Shown here: one piece after another, positions 36,083 to 45,470 of the stretch | Layout: each line of letters opens with the position of its first letter | Position numbering within the stretch: the stretch's first letter is position 1 | Source of the DNA: Pseudomonas abietaniphila | Lineage (GTDB): Bacteria; Pseudomonadota; Gammaproteobacteria; Pseudomonadales; Pseudomonadaceae | NCBI RefSeq assembly: GCF_039697315.1 | Contig: NZ_CP155619.1 | Coordinates: forward strand, 5,890,001 to 5,954,000 | Reading direction: 5' to 3' | Length of the DNA stretch: 64,000 nt | Program-made: the position numbers and the translations under genes | Notes under the pieces: model-generated | Seen by the model: the letters and a program-made list of their open reading frames with translations, nothing else | Databases searched by the model: none | Told to the model about the DNA's origin: nothing

Positions 36083-37189
36083 TTACGCGTTAGGCTCGTC
36101 GGTATTGATATAAGGCGGCACCTTGGCCAGCGGCAGGCGGCGTGCCTGCTCGATGCCGATGCCCGGACGTTCAGGCAGTGGTTCCAGCTTCTGTGGCTTA
36201 CCCGTGATCAACGCACGCTCGACGGCCTCGACCACGCGGACATCGCGCCAGCCTTCGTCACCATCGGGCTCCGGTTCGCGGTTTTGCAGGATGCAGTCGG
36301 AGAAATACTGCGTCTCTCCACCAAACTGATCGACGACCGGGTGGCTGTGCTCGGTGGTGGTGCCATCAATGATCGCGCGGTAGGTGATCGCCACGCCTTT
36401 GCCAAAGCCGAAGCACGGCGACGCCTCGAACTCACCTTGCGTGCCGATCAACTGGAAACGTTGGCTGGACGGCAAGCTGTAGCTGACGGTAAACGTTGCC
36501 AGGCGTTCTTCGGCAAAACGCAGGGTGACGTTGACTGTGTCGAAGGTGTTGATCTCACGGCCCGGCGTCTTGATGCCCACCGCGTGCACTTCCAGCGGCT
36601 CGGCAGCGAACAGATTGCGCACGGCGTTGATCGGGTAAGGTCCCATGTCGGCGACCGGGCCAGCGTCGAATCCACTCTGCATGCGGTGATTGGCAGGGTC
36701 GGTTGTCTGCGCGAACGTTGCAGTGAACAGCCGTGGGTCGCCGATATCGCCAGCCCTGACGCGACTGATCATCTCCACCGTGCCCGGCTCAAAGTGCAAA
36801 CGGTAGGCGACCATCAGTTTTGCGCCCGAGCGTTTGGCGGCTTCGGCAATTGCCAGGCAGTCTTCCTCGTTGCTCGCCATCGGTTTTTCCAACAGCACAT
36901 GGATGCCGGCTTCCAGCGCAGGCACGGCGAATTCCCGATGACGAAAATTCGGCGTTGCCAGATATATCGCGTCGATCTCACCCGACGTCAGCAGTGTTTG
37001 AAACTCGTCGTAGTGATAACTCTTGAGGTCATACAGCGCGGCCAGTTCGTCGGCTTTCACCGGGTCGCCGGTGACCAGCGCAGTCATCACCGAGTTGTCG
37101 GTCTGTTCCAGTCCGGGCATGAACGCCCCTTGGGAAATCCAGCCCCCGGCGACCACCGCATAGCGAACCTTGCCGTTTGAGTCAGGCAT
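36083..37189 (-). CDS. Gfo/Idh/MocA family oxidoreductase
   Basis: A 368-residue NAD(P)-dependent oxidoreductase: N-terminal Rossmann domain opening AVVAGGWISQGAFMPGLE, with the family signature EKP in LLEKPMASNEEDC, and a C-terminal alpha/beta domain (GPVADMGPYPINAVRNLFA). AAGGAGG stands about 10 bases before the ATG at 37189. The family acts on sugars, inositol and related compounds; the substrate cannot be inferred, though its position beside the semialdehyde dehydrogenase suggests sugar catabolism. It is 257 bases from that gene with a REP between. Confidence 0.87.
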   Translation of the reverse strand: MPDSNGKVRYAVVAGGWISQGAFMPGLEQTDNSVMTALVTGDPVKADELAALYDLKSYHYDEFQTLLTSGEIDAIYLATPNFRHREFAVPALEAGIHVLLEKPMASNEEDCLAIAEAAKRSGAKLMVAYRLHFEPGTVEMISRVRAGDIGDPRLFTATFAQTTDPANHRMQSGFDAGPVADMGPYPINAVRNLFAAEPLEVHAVGIKTPGREINTFDTVNVTLRFAEERLATFTVSYSLPSSQRFQLIGTQGEFEASPCFGFGKGVAITYRAIIDGTTTEHSHPVVDQFGGETQYFSDCILQNREPEPDGDEGWRDVRVVEAVERALITGKPQKLEPLPERPGIGIEQARRLPLAKVPPYINTDEPNA

Positions 37190-37379
37190 GTGAAAAGCCT
37201 CCTTTATTCAGCGGACGAAGTGTCCGGCGCCTCTGTAGTCGGCAGGCGAGCGCGGCGGAAGTTCCCTTTCACCGCGTATCGTCGGGAAATGGCTACCCGA
37301 CCTTTCCAGTGATTGGCTATTGGGAGCCGTGGCGTGCGGCGCTTAAGCTTGCGATCTGTCTTTGACAACGAGCGTCGCC

Positions 37380-37832
37380 ATGCGCACCCCGATAGACCGT
37401 CCTCGCCTCGACTACCCCTCGGTTTCGCCGGTTGCGATCAAGGCCATGCAAACGCTTGAGCAGGCGGTGAATCGGCTGCCCCTTGAACCGTCGCTGGCAG
37501 CCTTGGTCAAGTTGCGTGTGTCGCAGCTTAATGGTTGTGCCTGGTCGGTGGACCGTTATACCCACGAAGCGAGCTTGCAAGGCGAATCGGAACGCAAGCT
37601 TTACGCGGTGGCCGTCTGGCGCGAATCGCCCTTGTTCAGCGAACGGGAGCAGGCGGCATTCGGCTGGACCGAAAGCGTCACCCGCATCGCCGACAGCCAT
37701 GCTCCGGATCAAGATTACGCCTGGCTGTCGGCGCACTTCAGTGAAAGTGAGCGGGTTGATCTGACGCTGCTGATTTCGACGGTCAACAGCTGGAACCGAT
37801 TGAGGATCAGTTTCGGGCAAGGCGTGGAGTGA
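37380..37832 (+). CDS. AhpD/carboxymuconolactone-decarboxylase-like protein with degenerate active site
   Basis: A 150-residue CMD-fold protein (RLDYPSVSPVAIKAMQTLEQAV, LVKLRVSQLNGCAWSVDRYTHEA). In catalytic AhpD-like proteins the site is CxxC followed by a His; here only C53 remains, with S56 and Y60 in place of the second Cys and the His. Peroxidase/disulfide chemistry is therefore doubtful. The ATG at 37380 is preferred; a TTG at 37362 would add six residues. It is convergent with the MocR gene and has a paralogue with an intact site at 39506. Confidence 0.82.
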   Translation: MRTPIDRPRLDYPSVSPVAIKAMQTLEQAVNRLPLEPSLAALVKLRVSQLNGCAWSVDRYTHEASLQGESERKLYAVAVWRESPLFSEREQAAFGWTESVTRIADSHAPDQDYAWLSAHFSESERVDLTLLISTVNSWNRLRISFGQGVE

Positions 37833-37857
37833 CGACACGCTGACAAGAAAGGCTTGC

Positions 37858-39291
37858 TCAAGTGATCTGAATCAGCAGATCCCGCAGCCGATCCAGCGCC
37901 GGGTCGATGTCCAGCGTTTCGATCGCGCCAAATCCAAGAATCAGCCCGTCGCGTGGCGTGGCGTCGGCAAAGAAGCCTGTCAGCGGATACAGCCCGATTT
38001 CGACCTTGCGCGCCAGTTCGACCAACAGCGGCAAATTGACCGGCACCTTGAACATCACCGCCATGTGAAACCCGGCGGTCGACGGAATCACTTCCATCCA
38101 CGGTGAGAGATCCCCGGCAAACCGGGCCAGGATGCGTTCGCGACGGCCGGCGTAAATGGAGTGGCAGCGGCGAATGTGTTTGTTCAACAGGCCTTCGCCG
38201 ATGAACTTCGTCAACGCCCATTGCGGCAATGTGCAGGTGTGCCAGTCCGTCAGTTGCTTGGCCTTGATGACCGCTTCGAGAATGGCCTCCGGTAGCACGG
38301 CATAACCGAGTCGCAATTCGGGCAGCAAGGTTTTGGAGAAGGTGCCGACATAGGCAACGACACCCAGCTGATCCATGCTTTGCAGGGAATCGGTCGGGCG
38401 GCCTTCGTAGCGAAACTCGCTGTCGTAGTCGTCTTCGATGATGATCGCGCCGATCCGGTTGGCTTTCTCCAGCAAAGCCTCACGACGTGCCACGCTCATG
38501 GGCATGCCCAGCGGCATCTGGTGCGACGGCGTGACGTAGATGACATGGGCGTTTTCAGGAATCTGCTCAACGACAATGCCTTCGCTGTCCACCGGGACGC
38601 TGACCACCTCGGCGCCTTGCGCCGCGAACAGTTGGCGCGCCGGTGTGTAACCGGGGTCTTCCATGGCGACGGTGCAACCCGGTTCGAGCAACACCCTGGC
38701 GATCAAGTCGAGCGCCTGTTGCGCGCCGTTGCACACCACAATGTCATCGGCCGTGCATTTCACACCACGGGCAAACGCAATGTGCCCCGCGATGGCACTG
38801 CGCAACGGCGGCAAGCCTTCTGGTTGGCTGTAAAAGCCACGGGCCTGAGACATCTGGCGCAACGCGTATTGCGTGCAGCGTCGCCACTCATCATGGGGAA
38901 ACTGAGTCTTGGCGGTCGCGCCGCCGATGAAGTCGCAACGCAGCGTGCCTTCCAGCGTGGGGTGCCGCAGCGGCAGCGAGATGTCCTGCCATTTCTTTAC
39001 CCGCGTGGCGCTGGCCAGTTCCGAGGTGGTCTGTCGGCGCTGCGTCGGCGCATTCAGTGCGTTGACGAACGTGCCGCTGCCAATTTTGCCGACCAGGTAA
39101 TTCTCGTAGGTGAGACGGCCGTAAGTGTCCGAAATGGTCTTGCGCGAAAGGCCCAGTTGCGCAGCGAGCAGCCGGCTGGGCGGTAACTGAACGCCCGCTC
39201 CCAGGCGACCTGATTCGATGTTGTCGCGCAGTTGCTCATACAGCTGGTTCGCCAGGTCTTTGCGGCCTTGAATGACGATATGAAGTTCCAC
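37858..39291 (-). CDS. MocR/PdxR-type GntR regulator with aminotransferase domain
   Basis: A 477-residue regulator: N-terminal GntR winged helix (about 8-75: QLYEQLRDNIESGRLGAGVQLPPSRLLAAQLGLSRKTISD contains the helix-turn-helix) and a C-terminal fold-type I aminotransferase domain that binds PLP through the lysine in GTFSKTLLPELRLGY; NGAQQALDLIARVL and EDDYDSEFRY are also conserved. Start is GTG at 39291 with GGGAG 7 bases upstream. The two AhpD-like genes lie on either side; the divergent one (39506) is the likely regulated target. Confidence 0.9.
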   Translation of the reverse strand: MELHIVIQGRKDLANQLYEQLRDNIESGRLGAGVQLPPSRLLAAQLGLSRKTISDTYGRLTYENYLVGKIGSGTFVNALNAPTQRRQTTSELASATRVKKWQDISLPLRHPTLEGTLRCDFIGGATAKTQFPHDEWRRCTQYALRQMSQARGFYSQPEGLPPLRSAIAGHIAFARGVKCTADDIVVCNGAQQALDLIARVLLEPGCTVAMEDPGYTPARQLFAAQGAEVVSVPVDSEGIVVEQIPENAHVIYVTPSHQMPLGMPMSVARREALLEKANRIGAIIIEDDYDSEFRYEGRPTDSLQSMDQLGVVAYVGTFSKTLLPELRLGYAVLPEAILEAVIKAKQLTDWHTCTLPQWALTKFIGEGLLNKHIRRCHSIYAGRRERILARFAGDLSPWMEVIPSTAGFHMAVMFKVPVNLPLLVELARKVEIGLYPLTGFFADATPRDGLILGFGAIETLDIDPALDRLRDLLIQIT

Positions 39292-39505
39292 GAACGGCTC
39301 CCGAACGAGATGAGCTACGTTGGCCCACGATCTGGAATTCTAGTCAGCGGCCATCAAATCGGTATAGCTACGCAGTCAAAAATTCGAGGATTGGTCTCCT
39401 GTGCGCCGGGCATTGGTCAGGCGAAAACAGCCGGGATTGGCTGTCGCGTGGATCAGGTCAGGTCGTTAACGTGAACGCTCCGCACACCCGAACGAAGGGC
39501 GCCTC

Positions 39506-39946
39506 GTGAAACCTCGCCTGGATTACTACACCGCATCGCCCGAGGCACTCAAGGCCATCATGTTGCTGGAAGCGGCCAACTTCGACTTGTGTGTTGAAAA
39601 GCGTCTGATGGAGTTGATCAAGCTTCGGGTGTCGCAACTCAACGACTGCGCATTCTGTGCCGACATGCATGCCACGGAAGCGCGCAAGAACGGCGAAAGC
39701 CCGCGCCGTCTGCACAGTCTCGTGGTGTGGCAGGCTTCCAGTCTGTTCACCGAGCGTGAACGTGCGGCGCTGGCGTGGTGCGACGCGGTGACGTTGCTGG
39801 ATCAGCCCTGCGTGTCGGATGCGTTGTATGAGCAACTCTGCGCGCAGTTCACCGAGCGCGAGGTGGTCGACTTGACGGTGGGCATCGCGACGATCAACTG
39901 CTGGAATCGGATTGCCGTCAGTTTTCGCAAGCAGCCAGCGTTGTAG
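39506..39946 (+). CDS. AhpD-like alkylhydroperoxidase / carboxymuconolactone decarboxylase family protein
   Basis: A 146-residue CMD-fold protein with a complete AhpD-type active site: C48 and C51 in NDCAFCADMH, and H55. Start is GTG at 39506 with AAGG about 9 bases before; the protein opens MKPRLDYYTASPEALKAIMLLEAA, closely parallel to its paralogue at 37380. Divergent from the MocR regulator with a 214-base promoter region. Probably a cytoplasmic thiol peroxidase-like protein, physiological substrate unknown. Confidence 0.87.
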   Translation: MKPRLDYYTASPEALKAIMLLEAANFDLCVEKRLMELIKLRVSQLNDCAFCADMHATEARKNGESPRRLHSLVVWQASSLFTERERAALAWCDAVTLLDQPCVSDALYEQLCAQFTEREVVDLTVGIATINCWNRIAVSFRKQPAL

Positions 39947-40089
39947 GCGTTGATGTTGGGGGGCGTGGATCGGTCGATAATCCTGACTGTTCCGACAACC
40001 CGGGCATCGGCAAAATCACTCAATCCCGCTATCCTGCGCGCTGTTTTTTTAGATCGCCCCCACACAACAGCTTTCGACGGATATCAACC

Positions 40090-40737
40090 ATGGAGTTCAC
40101 CAGCGGCTTTTTGCTGAGCCTTTCCCTGTGCCTGGACATCGGCGTCGCCAACATCGCAATGATCACGCTCGCCATGCAGCGCGGGTATCTGCAAGGGTTC
40201 TGGCTGGGGCTGGGGACCTGCTTTGGCGATCTGTTTTACGCGATTCTGGCGCTGGCCGGGATGACGGTGCTGCTGCAATACGAGTGGGTGCGGTGGGCGC
40301 TGTGGATTGGCGGTTCGGTGTTGTTGATCGGCTTCGCCGTGAAGATGGTGATGTCGGCAATGAGCAGTCACAGCGGGCTGGCGATGGCGGGTGACGTCGA
40401 CAATCGTTCAGGGCTCAGGGAGTTTTCACGAGGTGTGTTCCTGGCGGTGTCTTCGCCAACCGCGATCCTGTGGTTTGCCGCAGTGGGCGGCACGTTGATC
40501 TCTCGGGCGGGGGGACATGGCAGCCTGAGCACGGCGTTGTTTCTGTCCGGGTTTTTCAGTGCGGGTGTGGCGTGGTGTGTGTTCATCTGTTTTGCGGCCA
40601 GTCATGGCGGGCGTCTGCTGGGTGACAAGCTGCTGAAGGTGTCCTATTGGGTGTCGGCTGCGATTTTCTGTTATTTCGCGGTTTATGTGATTTTTTCGGG
40701 GTATCAGGAGTTCATCGTTAACGCCGCGCGATATTGA
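40090..40737 (+). CDS. LysE-family amino-acid exporter
   Basis: A 215-residue inner-membrane protein with six hydrophobic segments. It has the LysE-type start (SGFLLSLSLCLDIGVANIAMITLAMQRGY, with GLGTCFGDLFYA) and the conserved REFSRGVFLAVSSPTAILWFAAVGG segment. The family exports amino acids and homoserine lactone-like molecules; substrate not predictable. The gene ends about 60 bases before the second repeat array. Confidence 0.88.
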   Translation: MEFTSGFLLSLSLCLDIGVANIAMITLAMQRGYLQGFWLGLGTCFGDLFYAILALAGMTVLLQYEWVRWALWIGGSVLLIGFAVKMVMSAMSSHSGLAMAGDVDNRSGLREFSRGVFLAVSSPTAILWFAAVGGTLISRAGGHGSLSTALFLSGFFSAGVAWCVFICFAASHGGRLLGDKLLKVSYWVSAAIFCYFAVYVIFSGYQEFIVNAARY

Positions 40738-40794
40738 GGTTGGGCTTTTTTCATGTGGTTTGGGCATGCTTGTGAGTGGGGTGGGTCAGGGGCA

Positions 40795-41990
40795 TGCCGA
40801 GTATCAGGCGTTACCGAGTCGCCTGGTTTTGCTACCGCTGCGCGGTAGATCGCGGGCAAGCGCGCTCCTACACGGATTGCAGCAGCCTTGATTCGTGCAT
40901 CGGTTTCCCGGAATCCACTTTCAGTTGTAGGAGCGTGGCTTGTCCCGCGATCTGCCGGGAACCGGCAGCAAGACCCGTGCACGCTGGGTGTCAGGCCTGA
41001 TCGGGTCGCCTGGTTTTGCTACCGCTGCGCGGTAGATCGCGGGACAAGCCACGCTCCTACAGGATTTGCGCCATTTGGTCGTGCGTCAATCGTCTGCATG
41101 CCGCTCTCAACGGTATGAGCGACCGGGGCAGTGTTCCACCTTGCCTGCGATCTGCCGGGAACCGGCAGCAAGACCTGTGCATGCTGGGTGTCAGGCCTGA
41201 TCGGGTCGCCTGGTTTTACTACCGCTGCGCGCTAGATCGCGGGCAAGCGCGCTCCTACACGGATTGCAGCAGCCTTGATTCGTGCATCGGTTTCCCGGAA
41301 TCCACTTTCAGTTGTAGGAGCGTGGCTTGTCCCGCGATCTGCCGGGAACCGGCAGCGAGATCTGCGCATGCTGGGTGTCAGGCCTGATCGGGTCGCCTGG
41401 TTTTGCTACCGCTGCGCGGTAGATCGCGGGACAAGCCACGCTCCTACAGGATTTGCGCCATTTGGTCGTGCGTCAATCGTCTGCATTCCGCTCTCAACTG
41501 TATGAGCGACCGGGGCAGCGTTCCACCTTGCCCGCGATCTGCCGGGAACCGGCAGCAAGACCTGTGCATGCTGGGTGTCAGGCCTGATCGGGTCGCCTGG
41601 TTTTACTACCGCTGCGCGCTAGATCGCGGGCAAGCGCGCTCCTACACGGATTGCAGCAGCCTTGATTCGTGCATCAGTTTCCCGCAATCCACTTTCAGGT
41701 GTAGGAGCGTGGCTTGTCCCGCGATCTGCCGGGAACCGGCAGCAAGACCTGTGCATGCGAAGTGTCAGGCATTAACGAGTCGCCTGGTTTTGCTACCGCT
41801 ACGCGGTAGATCGCGGGACAAGCCACGCTCCTACAGGATTTGAGCATTTGATCGTGCATCAATTGTCTGCATGCCGCTCTCAACTGTATGAGCGACCGGG
41901 GCAGCGTTCCACCTTGCCCGCGATCTGCCGGGAACCGGCAATAAGACCTGTGCATGCGAAGTACCTGGCATTACCGGGTCACCCCATCCC
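40795..41990. repeat. Tandem REP-containing array with a 387-bp dimeric repeat
   Basis: The anchor TCGCCTGGTTTT recurs at 40819, 41006, 41206, 41393, 41593 and 41780, steps of 187, 200, 187, 200 and 187 bases, so the repeat is a 387-base dimer present about three times. The 187-base unit runs from an inverted REP (AGATCGCGGGCAAGCGCGCT then CCTAC) to a direct REP (TGTAGGAGCGTGGCTTGTCC then CGCGAT); the 200-base unit has AGATCGCGGGACAAGCCACG at its start and a degraded REP at its end. Every unit has a CTGCCGG-GAA-CCGGCAG hairpin and a TACCG-CTGCG-CGGTA-type hairpin. Frames that run through the array are not credible proteins. The remaining 150 bases before treS show nothing clear. Confidence 0.92.
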
Positions 41991-42146
41991 CGCAGGCAAC
42001 CCCACCATTTCCGTTCTTCATGCAACGTTTACGTCTATCAACGCTCATAGACATAGCAACGGCGTAGACAGGATCGTCCCGATCGCGCGTACAAGCGCCT
42101 GGGGCGACCTCTCCAAACCCCCTTTGAAGACGGAACCCTGGACCCT

Positions 42147-44216
42147 ATGACCACACCGGACAAGCAGTACGTGGAATGGCTGGTTGAGCAGTCGATGCTC
42201 AACGCCGCAAAGCAACGCGCCAAACTCTATGGTGGCCAGGGCCGCCTATGGCAAAGGCCTTATGCATTGGCCCGGCCGCGAGATGCTTCAGCCATTGCAT
42301 CGGTGTGGTTCACTGCGTATCCGGCATCGATCATCACGCGTGAAGGCGGTTCGGTGCTGGAGGCGCTGGGCGATGAAACGTTGTGGCACGCCTTGTCCGA
42401 AATCGGCATTCAGGGCATCCACAACGGGCCGCTCAAGGCTTCCGGTGGGCTGAAGGGCCGTGAGCGTACGCCGAGCATTGATGGCAACTTCGACCGCATC
42501 AGTTTCGAAGTGGATGATGAACTGGGCACCGATGCGCAATTCCTCAACCTGAGCCGTATCGCTGCCGCGCACAACGCGGTGATCGTCGATGATGTGATTC
42601 CGTCTCACACCGGCAAGGGGGCGGACTTCCGGCTGGCCGAACTCGCCTACGAGGAATACCCGGGCCTTTATCACATGGTCGAAATCAAGGAAGAGGACTG
42701 GCCGCTGTTGCCCGACGTCCCCGAAGGGCGTGACGCAATCAACCTGCCGCCCGCGACCGTCGATGCGTTGCGTGACAAGCATTACATCGTCGGTCAGTTA
42801 CAGCGGGTGATTTTCTTCGAACCGGGCGTCAAAGAGACCGACTGGAGCACCACGCCCGTGATCACTGGCGTGGACGGCAAGGCGCGGCGCTGGGTGTATC
42901 TGCATTACTTCAAGGAAGGTCAGCCTTCTTTGAACTGGCTGGACCCCAGTTTCGCTGCCCAGCAGATGATCATTGGCGACGCGTTGCATGCCATCGACGT
43001 GATGGGCGCGCGGGTGCTGCGTCTGGATGCCAACGGCTTCCTGGGCGTTGAGCGCAAGGCCGAAGGCACTGCCTGGTCAGAAAGTCATCCGCTGTCGATT
43101 ACCGGTAACCAGCTGCTTGCAGGCGCGATTCGCAAGGCAGGTGGCTTCAGCTTCCAGGAGCTGAACCTGACCATCGACGACATCGCCGCCATGTCTCACG
43201 GCGGTGCTGACCTGTCTTATGACTTCATCACCCGTCCGGCTTATCAGCATGCGTTGCTGACGGGCAGAACCGAGTTCCTGCGCCTGATGCTGCGCCAGGT
43301 GCACGAGTTCGGCATTGACCCGGCGTCGCTGATTCACGCGCTGCAGAACCATGACGAGCTGACCCTGGAGCTGGTGCACTTCTGGACCTTGCACGCCCAC
43401 GACCAGTACCTCTACATGGGGCAGACCTTCCCGGGCAACATTTTGCGTGAGCACATCCGTGAAGAGATGTACGAGCGTCTCGCGGGCGAGCATGCGCCGT
43501 ATAACCTCAAGTTCGTCACCAACGGGGTTTCCTGCACCACGGCCAGCATCATTACCGCAGCGCTGGGCATCCGGGATCTGGACGGCATCACGGCGGCGGA
43601 CATCGACACGATCAAACACATCCATCTGCTGTTGGTGATGTTCAACGCGATGCAGCCGGGTGTGTTCGCGTTGTCGGGCTGGGACCTCGTCGGCGCCTTG
43701 CCGCTGCCTGCTGAGCAAGTCGCGCATTTGATGGGCGACGGCGACACCCGCTGGATTCACCGTGGCGCTTACGACCTGGTAGACATGGACCCTGACGCCG
43801 ACGTCTCGACGGGCGGCATGCCCCGGGCCAGGACGCTGTACGGCAGCCTCGTGGAGCAGTTGCAAAGCCCGGATTCCTTCGCCTCGCAGCTGAAGAAAAT
43901 CCTCGCCGTGCGCCGCGCCTACGACATCGCTGCCAGCCGACAGATCCTGATTCCGGATGTTGAGCATCCAGGGCTTCTGATCATGGTGCACGAACTGCCC
44001 GCCGGGAAAGGCACCCAGATCACCGCGCTCAATTTCAGCCCTGAAGCCATCGTTGAAACCCTGCACCTGCCCGGCATTGCCCCAGGCCCGGTGGTCGAAA
44101 TCATCAACGAGCGGGTCGAAGGCGATTTGACGGAGGAGGGCGAGTTCACCATCACCCTCGACGCTTATGAAGGTCTGGCATTGCGGGTGGTGAGCATGGT
44201 CTCGCCGATGATGTAG
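42147..44216 (+). CDS. treS: Trehalose synthase (maltose alpha-D-glucosyltransferase, GH13)
   Basis: A 689-residue GH13 enzyme interconverting maltose and trehalose; the length equals that of P. stutzeri TreS as I recall it, and the N-terminus ([30 protein letters not shown]) is of that type. Conserved regions: DDVIPSH (region I), RLDANGF with nucleophile D294, FQELN with acid/base E338, and QNHDEL with D403. The C-terminal beta domain ends at about 689. Cytoplasmic; trehalose is an osmoprotectant in Pseudomonas. It is followed after 2 bases by an MFS gene. It differs from the actinobacterial TreS family, and no maltokinase domain is fused. Confidence 0.92.
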   Translation: MTTPDKQYVEWLVEQSMLNAAKQRAKLYGGQGRLWQRPYALARPRDASAIASVWFTAYPASIITREGGSVLEALGDETLWHALSEIGIQGIHNGPLKASGGLKGRERTPSIDGNFDRISFEVDDELGTDAQFLNLSRIAAAHNAVIVDDVIPSHTGKGADFRLAELAYEEYPGLYHMVEIKEEDWPLLPDVPEGRDAINLPPATVDALRDKHYIVGQLQRVIFFEPGVKETDWSTTPVITGVDGKARRWVYLHYFKEGQPSLNWLDPSFAAQQMIIGDALHAIDVMGARVLRLDANGFLGVERKAEGTAWSESHPLSITGNQLLAGAIRKAGGFSFQELNLTIDDIAAMSHGGADLSYDFITRPAYQHALLTGRTEFLRLMLRQVHEFGIDPASLIHALQNHDELTLELVHFWTLHAHDQYLYMGQTFPGNILREHIREEMYERLAGEHAPYNLKFVTNGVSCTTASIITAALGIRDLDGITAADIDTIKHIHLLLVMFNAMQPGVFALSGWDLVGALPLPAEQVAHLMGDGDTRWIHRGAYDLVDMDPDADVSTGGMPRARTLYGSLVEQLQSPDSFASQLKKILAVRRAYDIAASRQILIPDVEHPGLLIMVHELPAGKGTQITALNFSPEAIVETLHLPGIAPGPVVEIINERVEGDLTEEGEFTITLDAYEGLALRVVSMVSPMM

Positions 44217-44218
44217 TC

Positions 44219-45358
44219 ATGCAACCCGTGAAGGCACCGACGCTTATTCACCTCTGGAGTTACCGCCTGACGTTCCTGCTCTCCGGCATGTCGTTGGGCG
44301 CCTGGGCGCCGCTGGTGCCGTTTGCCCGAGAGCGCGCCGGGCTTGAGGAAGCTCAGCTCGGGTTGTTGCTGTTGTGCTTCGGCCTAGGGTCCATGCTGGC
44401 AATGCCCATCGCGGGCGCGCTGACGACTCGCAAGGGCTGCCGGTTCGTGTCGTTGATAGGGGGTGCGCTGATTTGCAGCATGTTGCCGCTGCTGGCCACT
44501 CTTTCATCATTCTCGGCATTGGCAGTGGCGTTGGCGCTGTTCGGTGCGGGGTTGGGCAGTATTGATGTCGCGATGAACGTGCAGGGATTGATGGTGGAAC
44601 GCGATCATGGTCGTCCGCTGATGTCCGGTTTTCATGGATTGTTCAGTCTGGGCGGGATTGCCAGCGCGCTGTTGATGAGCGTCTTGCTGTGGGGCGGTGC
44701 GTCGCCGCTGCTCGCCGTTTCGGTTGTCGTGGCGATGGTTGGCGGACTGCTGCTCTGGCACGCCCGGCATTTGCTGCCGTATGGCGCCGACGATCCCGCC
44801 GCACCTTTCGCCAGGCCGTCCGCCAAGGTGCTGGCGGTAGGCGTGCTTTGTTTCATTGCGCTGTTGGTCGAGGGCGCGGTGCTCGACTGGAGTGCCGTGT
44901 TCCTCAACCGGGCCCATCAGATTGATCTGTCGGTGGCCGGCAGCGCCTACGCGGTGTTCTCCCTGACCATGGCCGCCGGGCGATTCTCTGGCGACGCGCT
45001 CAGGAAACGGTTTGGCGCAGTGTCGCTGTTGATCGGCGGTGGTGTGCTGGTCATGGTCGGTTTTGCCATGGCGGTGCTGTTGCAACCGTGGCCGCTCTTC
45101 CTGCTGGGCTTTGCGTTGATCGGACTCGGGCTGGCGAACGCCTTCCCCGTTTACTGCTCTGTGGTCGGCGCGCAGACCTCGATGCCGGCCGGGCTGGCGA
45201 TCGCGGTCATCACCGGCATCGGTTACTGCGGCATCTTGCTGGGACCCGCCCTGATCGGTTTCGTCGCTCACCTCATCGGGCTTCGAGACGCGCTGTTGTG
45301 TGTCGGCATTCTGATGGCAGCGCAGGTCCTCAGCGCACGCAGGATCACCCGACCCTGA
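44219..45358 (+). CDS. MFS transporter
   Basis: A 379-residue protein with 12 membrane segments. It opens LWSYRLTFLLSGMSLGAWAPLVPFARERAGLEEAQLGLLLL and has the cytoplasmic-loop stretch AGALTTRKGCRF and, in the middle, ERDHGRPLMSGFHGLFSLGG. This is of the FucP/YbjJ-like sugar or drug group. The ATG is 2 bases after the treS stop, so the two are co-translated; a role in moving a sugar related to trehalose metabolism is plausible but unproven. Confidence 0.88.
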   Translation: MQPVKAPTLIHLWSYRLTFLLSGMSLGAWAPLVPFARERAGLEEAQLGLLLLCFGLGSMLAMPIAGALTTRKGCRFVSLIGGALICSMLPLLATLSSFSALAVALALFGAGLGSIDVAMNVQGLMVERDHGRPLMSGFHGLFSLGGIASALLMSVLLWGGASPLLAVSVVVAMVGGLLLWHARHLLPYGADDPAAPFARPSAKVLAVGVLCFIALLVEGAVLDWSAVFLNRAHQIDLSVAGSAYAVFSLTMAAGRFSGDALRKRFGAVSLLIGGGVLVMVGFAMAVLLQPWPLFLLGFALIGLGLANAFPVYCSVVGAQTSMPAGLAIAVITGIGYCGILLGPALIGFVAHLIGLRDALLCVGILMAAQVLSARRITRP

Positions 45359-45373
45359 TCCCACTATTGCTTT

Positions 45374-45394
45374 GATCAATGTTCAACATTGATC
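45374..45394. promoter_or_regulatory. Perfect 21-base palindrome before the lipoprotein gene
   Basis: GATCAATGTT-C-AACATTGATC: two perfect 10-bp arms with a single central base, 15 bases after the MFS stop and 76 before the lipoprotein ATG. With no loop it suits a dimeric repressor site better than a terminator; there is no T-run. The cognate protein is unknown. Confidence 0.6.
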
Positions 45395-45470
45395 GGCTCA
45401 AGTTCTGCTTTTTTCTCCAGAGGCTCAGCATGGCGGCACGCCTACTGAGCCTCCCCCTGGAGAACGTCTG

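Noticed and set aside
35933..37180. 415-residue plus-strand open frame over the Gfo/Idh/MocA gene
   Set aside because: Shadow; the minus-strand gene has clear motifs and a Shine-Dalgarno.
41016..41843. Open frames of 120-150 residues in the REP array
   Set aside because: They only repeat the REP hairpins in translation; periods 187/200 break the frame and no start site is supported.
40795..41990. CRISPR array
   Set aside because: Unit lengths of 187-200 bases with conserved interiors and no short repeat/unique spacer pattern; no cas genes.
43077..44066. 329-residue minus-strand open frame over treS
   Set aside because: Antisense to the TreS catalytic domain; no independent support.
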